From Halomonas gemina (GTDB lineage: Bacteria; Pseudomonadota; Gammaproteobacteria; Pseudomonadales; Halomonadaceae), in the NCBI RefSeq assembly GCF_023554995.1, contig NZ_JAMJPK010000004.1:388948-452947 (forward strand): DNA of 64,000 nt, in the 5' to 3' direction. Below, one piece after another: positions 60,766-64,000 of this stretch. How positions within the stretch are numbered: position 1 is the first letter of the stretch; the number at the start of each line of letters is the position of its first letter. Below the pieces are notes generated by a model. The model searched no databases and was not told where the DNA came from. It saw only the letters and a list, made by a program, of their open reading frames with translations. The position numbers and the translations under genes are program-made.

Positions 60766-61097
60766 GTCACGATGGCTCATTATTGGATGAATTGCCAGAT
60801 TGACTAAGATTAAAAATTAATGGTGCCACGTTAAGCGCTTAAAGTTACCGCTGGCGATGGCTATGAAATCTTTCCAAATAATCGGCAAAATATAGCGTAT
60901 TCAATCAGTTTGTTTCATTAAATAAATGATAATATATACTGCTGAAATATGTGCACGTTGTCCATTTTCAACACTAACCGTTTGAGAATGGTCACACGTT
61001 AGTGTATGGAGCCTAAAGAAATAAGGCATGTTCATTAAAAAATGAAAATAAAAACATAAAACAAGGTTGAGTATTATCTTGTACAGTGAGGTAGCAT
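60766..61097. other. AT-rich intergenic region before the Wzy-like gene
   Basis: No gene or clear structure is seen in these ~330 bases. The composition falls back to AT-rich after the TnpB piece. GTGAGGTAG before the next ATG gives the ribosome site. Confidence 0.5.
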
Positions 61098-62432
61098 ATG
61101 TTTTTAATTAGTCAGCGTGATGAAGGATTTTCTACAAGTTTTCCGGGAGATATTCCAGGAATAAAGGCGCACGAAATTTTATTTTTTGGGATCTTCGTTT
61201 ACCTTTATTTGCTAAGTCCTTATTTTGTGATATCAGGCATTATGCTACATGGTGGGATAATTTCCATTGCTTTATTCTTTTTTGTAAAAACGAATTTAGT
61301 GATGCAAGCCATAAAAGTAAGATCATTTTATAATTTAATCTTTATTTTTTCCTTGTTTGCGCTTTATAGTCTTTTTGTTTCGGTATTCAGTTTGAGAGTT
61401 TTAAGCATTACCTTCCAGGTGTATATATTTCAGGTATGTATTTATATTTTCTTGGGCGTTTCTGTAGGGTTTTATATTCAAAGAAAGGGGTATGGTTTTG
61501 ATGAAGCACTTATGTTGCTGTTAAAATTTACTTCATTTATTATTTTTATTAACTCGCTGGTCATTATAGCAGAATATTATTTCCCAGATTTTCGAAAACT
61601 AGTCGAGTCGTTTCTCTATACCTCAGAGGAATCTAATATAAACTATTTGACGAGAGAGTACCGTTTGCGAGGTATAGCCTCAGCAGGTGCAGCTAGCCTT
61701 TCATTATTTCATGGACTTACTTTGGTAATTTTGCAAGCGCTCTACATCAATAAAAAAATAGGTTTAATAAGTTTGTGTGTATCTTCAATAATAATTTTCA
61801 TATCTTTGCTTTTGATAGGCAGGACGGGGATATTGATATCTTTTCTTGGTATTGCTATGTTTCATATGCTAAATCTAATGCTGGAACCTAGGAAAGCTTC
61901 CTCGCGCAGAGTTTTTCTCTATATATTATTAATAGCTTCATTTTTCACGTTACCCCTATTGTTTTCTCTGCTATTCCCTGGAAATGTAATTATGTACTCA
62001 ATGAACATGTTTTACGATGGAGCGCAGGGGTTAGAAGAGGAGGGAACTATCAATGCATTAATTACCATGTTTAATATTTCTGATGATTGGGCAGAGTTGA
62101 TATTTGGTATCGGATCTCATTCAGGTGGATTTTCAGCAGAGCTCAGAGCCGATCCGGGATATATGAAAATGTTGACCGCGTTAGGGTTACCACTTTCTTT
62201 GCTTTTTTATGGCTTTGTTATTTTCGTGACGATAAAAGTTCTGGTGATCACTAAGTTAAAAAGTTTGTGGATCGTGTTCATCATGTTAATGTTTATTTCT
62301 GAGTTTAAAGAACCATTTATAATAAAGGGGTACTCGGCAAGATTGCTCTGGCTAGTTGTTGGAATTGCGCTATGTTACACTTATTCTACTGGTATCCAGA
62401 AGAGTAAGTCTGCCATGATTCGTTATCGGTAA
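61098..62432 (+). CDS. O-antigen polymerase / ligase-like membrane protein (Wzy type)
   Basis: A 444-residue protein with about 11-12 membrane helices. A large periplasmic loop (about residues 170-205 and again 290-350) holds REYRLRGIASAGAASLS, and GRTGILISF follows a helix. This matches the Wzy/WaaL layout with conserved Arg in the loops. It would link repeat units made by the island's transferases. Sequence similarity in this family is low, so polymerase versus ligase is not decided. Confidence 0.75.
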   Translation: MFLISQRDEGFSTSFPGDIPGIKAHEILFFGIFVYLYLLSPYFVISGIMLHGGIISIALFFFVKTNLVMQAIKVRSFYNLIFIFSLFALYSLFVSVFSLRVLSITFQVYIFQVCIYIFLGVSVGFYIQRKGYGFDEALMLLLKFTSFIIFINSLVIIAEYYFPDFRKLVESFLYTSEESNINYLTREYRLRGIASAGAASLSLFHGLTLVILQALYINKKIGLISLCVSSIIIFISLLLIGRTGILISFLGIAMFHMLNLMLEPRKASSRRVFLYILLIASFFTLPLLFSLLFPGNVIMYSMNMFYDGAQGLEEEGTINALITMFNISDDWAELIFGIGSHSGGFSAELRADPGYMKMLTALGLPLSLLFYGFVIFVTIKVLVITKLKSLWIVFIMLMFISEFKEPFIIKGYSARLLWLVVGIALCYTYSTGIQKSKSAMIRYR

Positions 62433-62602
62433 TTCAATGAATATAAATATTAGTAATATTTCGTATTTAATTAAAATTATCTAGATAATGGCATCCTAAC
62501 GAGACGAGCTGGTCAGCTTTCCGGGTGTAAACACAACTTTGTAAATCGCGACAAGATAGCCGTATTATCAGAAATACAGCAATAGATGTTAAACAGTTCT
62601 TC

Positions 62603-62638
62603 GTCAAATTATGTGGGTTTGCCTGATCAAGCAAGCGC
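62603..62638. repeat. Element flanking the island (right copy)
   Basis: GTCAAATTATGTGG, CCTGATCAAGCAAGC and GCC occur in the same order as at 51674-51711, on the same strand, 10.9 kb away. It lies between the Wzy-like gene and an IS630 remnant. The surrounding 62433-62719 has no gene. Confidence 0.5.
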
Positions 62639-62719
62639 CTCACGGGCTCTCATTCAGGTAAGTTCCTTGGCAGATATTTTCAGCATAGTGCTGGTAGGAT
62701 TTTAGCCTAGGACAGCAGC

Positions 62720-62990
62720 ATGGCAAGGCGCTTCATCTCTGCCCTGGCAGAAGCCGACCGACAGGAGTTGGCCTATGTCCATCAGTATGGTCAGAAACGT
62801 GCTTCGCGCCGTCGCGCTCATGCGATCCTCTTGAGCGATCAAGGCTATATCATCGCCCAGATCAGCGACATTTTGGAGGTTGGAAGAAACACCCTGTTGA
62901 TCTGCTTCGAGAAGCGGTAAGCCTCCGGTCTCGAAGAGGTCTCGAAGAACTCGTCGATAAGCCCGTACTCTCCGGTTCTCATTCTGATTG
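62720..62990 (+). pseudogene. IS630-family transposase, N-terminal remnant
   Basis: RASRRRAHAILLSDQGYIIA and QISDILEVGRNTLLICFEK are the helix-turn-helix start of an IS630 transposase. A stop follows at 62918, and then ASGLEEVSKNSSI-like residues decay. The catalytic part is absent here but a C-terminal piece lies at 54480. Confidence 0.75.
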
Positions 62991-63301
62991 TCGCCGATTT
63001 TTTTATCCAGCAGGTCGAAAGGCTACATTATGCAAAGTGTCTATCATCGATTGTAAAGGTTCCAGATAAAACATTTAATATGACTATTTTATAATGGGAT
63101 AAAATGAGGATAGAAGTAAATCAATTCTTCACGACACTGCTGTTCTCCATAGATAATTATTGACCAATGAGGACCTTTCAGAACATCTGATTATTGAACA
63201 GTCGATGCGCTAGTTACGCAAGCCCGTATCTGTAGGGTCCATGACGAACAATTATGTGTATATGTGTAATATTTCTTGTTTTAAAACTGAGGAGTAGTAG
63301 C
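62991..63301. other. AT-rich intergenic region
   Basis: No gene is visible. A GAGGAG ribosome site at its end precedes the broken sulfotransferase gene. Confidence 0.5.
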
Positions 63302-63805
63302 ATGCTGAATAACACAGTTATTGTTCTTAGTGGATTTGCGAGAGGCGGCACTAATATTGCTTGGAATATTCTTCAGTCACATCCTGATATTGTTGCTCCT
63401 CCTTACGAAACGGGTGAAATTTCCAAAAATTCGTTAATGCTAAAGTTATTGAAACTCACTCGGAGTTATAATACATACACGCGATCTTCCAAAATTATTG
63501 ATCAAATATTGTTTGATTACAAGATGAAGAGTCTGACTCATCCAGACAACAGGTACTGCTATTAAAATGTTCCATACAGTGCCGAACAAATGAAAGGAAC
63601 TGCGCTCTGTATAAAGTCAGTCAATAGTGATATTTATCTAACAAGTCTTCTTTTGAAAGTATATCCTGATTTGTACTTTATCGGACTGACCAGGAACGGA
63701 TATGCATTAGCAGATGGGTATATAAGAAGAGGGAAGCGTGTTAAACAATTAGGTTTTGTCCGAAAAGTCGGATGTGCTAATTTTTCCTATGTCGCAGCTG
63801 CATAG
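63302..63805 (+). pseudogene. Sulfotransferase, split by one in-frame stop
   Basis: The frame opens VIVLSGFARGGTNIAWNILQ, the PAPS-binding P-loop-like region of sulfotransferases, and runs to a TAA at 63563. The same frame then continues with KGTALCIKSVNSDIYLTSLL and YFIGLTRNGYALADGYIRRG, the 3'-phosphate-binding part. Only the single stop divides them. The 3' end is lost near 63770, where an IS5-like element begins. GAGGAG precedes the ATG. Confidence 0.8.
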
Positions 63806-63812
63806 GTGACGT

Positions 63813-64000
63813 ATGGCAGGACGCTACGAGATCTCCGATAACGGCTGGGCCCTCATTGAGGATATCGTGTCACCCCGCTTCATTCACGAGGGCCCTGATC
63901 GGACGGTCTGAAGCTGCTGCCCGGCGGCTTCTGTCATCAGGATCGGTATCTACGCCGTGAGAGTTCGCTGAGTAATACCTGGATACTGCTTTTCTGCCGC
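63813..64000 (+). pseudogene. IS5-family transposase, N-terminal fragment at window edge
   Basis: MAGRYEISDNGWALIEDIVS is a typical IS5-family start. A stop at ~63909 breaks the frame. The DNA runs off the window edge, so whether a frameshifted remainder exists is unknown. Confidence 0.65.

Overview
The window looks like a chromosome segment of a gammaproteobacterium of the Halomonas group (Halomonadaceae). The first ~51.6 kb is GC-rich, with gene clusters in the order known from Pseudomonas and Halomonas relatives: proA-nadD-rsfS-rlmH-mrdA-rodA-mltB-rlpA-dacA-ybeD-lipB, topA-DUF6586, and mfd/gap/nqrABCDEF/nqrM/sthA. The genus is inferred from protein resemblance and gene order only. No rRNA, tRNA or CRISPR array was seen.

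Layout. 1-13 kb: 5' part of dsbD, a DUF2333 protein, ppa, a phosphatase-kinase fusion with degraded active sites, a PPi-type phosphofructokinase, mpl-ubiX-LysE, a DedA-PAP2 fusion, and two overlapping membrane proteins with GGDEF-like remnants. 13-25 kb: proline and NAD synthesis, ribosome factors, the elongasome set (PBP2, RodA, MltB, RlpA, DacA) and lipoate attachment (ybeD, lipB, lipA). 25-36.9 kb: a PHA-synthase-like DUF3141 hydrolase, topA, a NYN protein, the ABC-F ATPase YbiT, a small operon behind a perfect FNR/Anr box, an L,D-transpeptidase and an Lpp/OprI-type lipoprotein. 36.9-51.7 kb: a LysM L,D-transpeptidase, mfd, a long-form GAPDH with a candidate HexR site, the six-subunit Na+-pumping NADH:quinone reductase with NqrM, and sthA.

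At ~51.7 kb the base composition changes sharply. From ~52.4 kb to the end the DNA is AT-rich and holds a polysaccharide island: UDP-glucuronate decarboxylase (makes UDP-xylose), an ABC flippase, an intact glycosyltransferase, a broken GT2 gene, a GT61 glycosyltransferase, a Wzy-like polymerase and a broken sulfotransferase. They are separated by decayed pieces of IS21, IS630, IS5 and IS605/TnpB elements. A JUMPstart/ops sequence sits ~260 bp before the first island gene, so RfaH-type antitermination over this long, interrupted transcription unit is likely. UDP-xylose synthesis next to a GT61 enzyme and a sulfotransferase remnant suggests a xylose-containing, once-sulfated surface glycan.

The most unusual non-coding feature is a family of composite intergenic repeats. 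Arms of short GCCAAGC-like units on one side and GCTTGGC-like units on the other flank a conserved core and, in two cases, the host gene's own terminator. Some arms have become 7-bp or 8-bp satellites that end exactly at stop codons. A second palindromic family, with a GGGGTCAGACCC motif, includes a perfect 30-bp hairpin before sthA.
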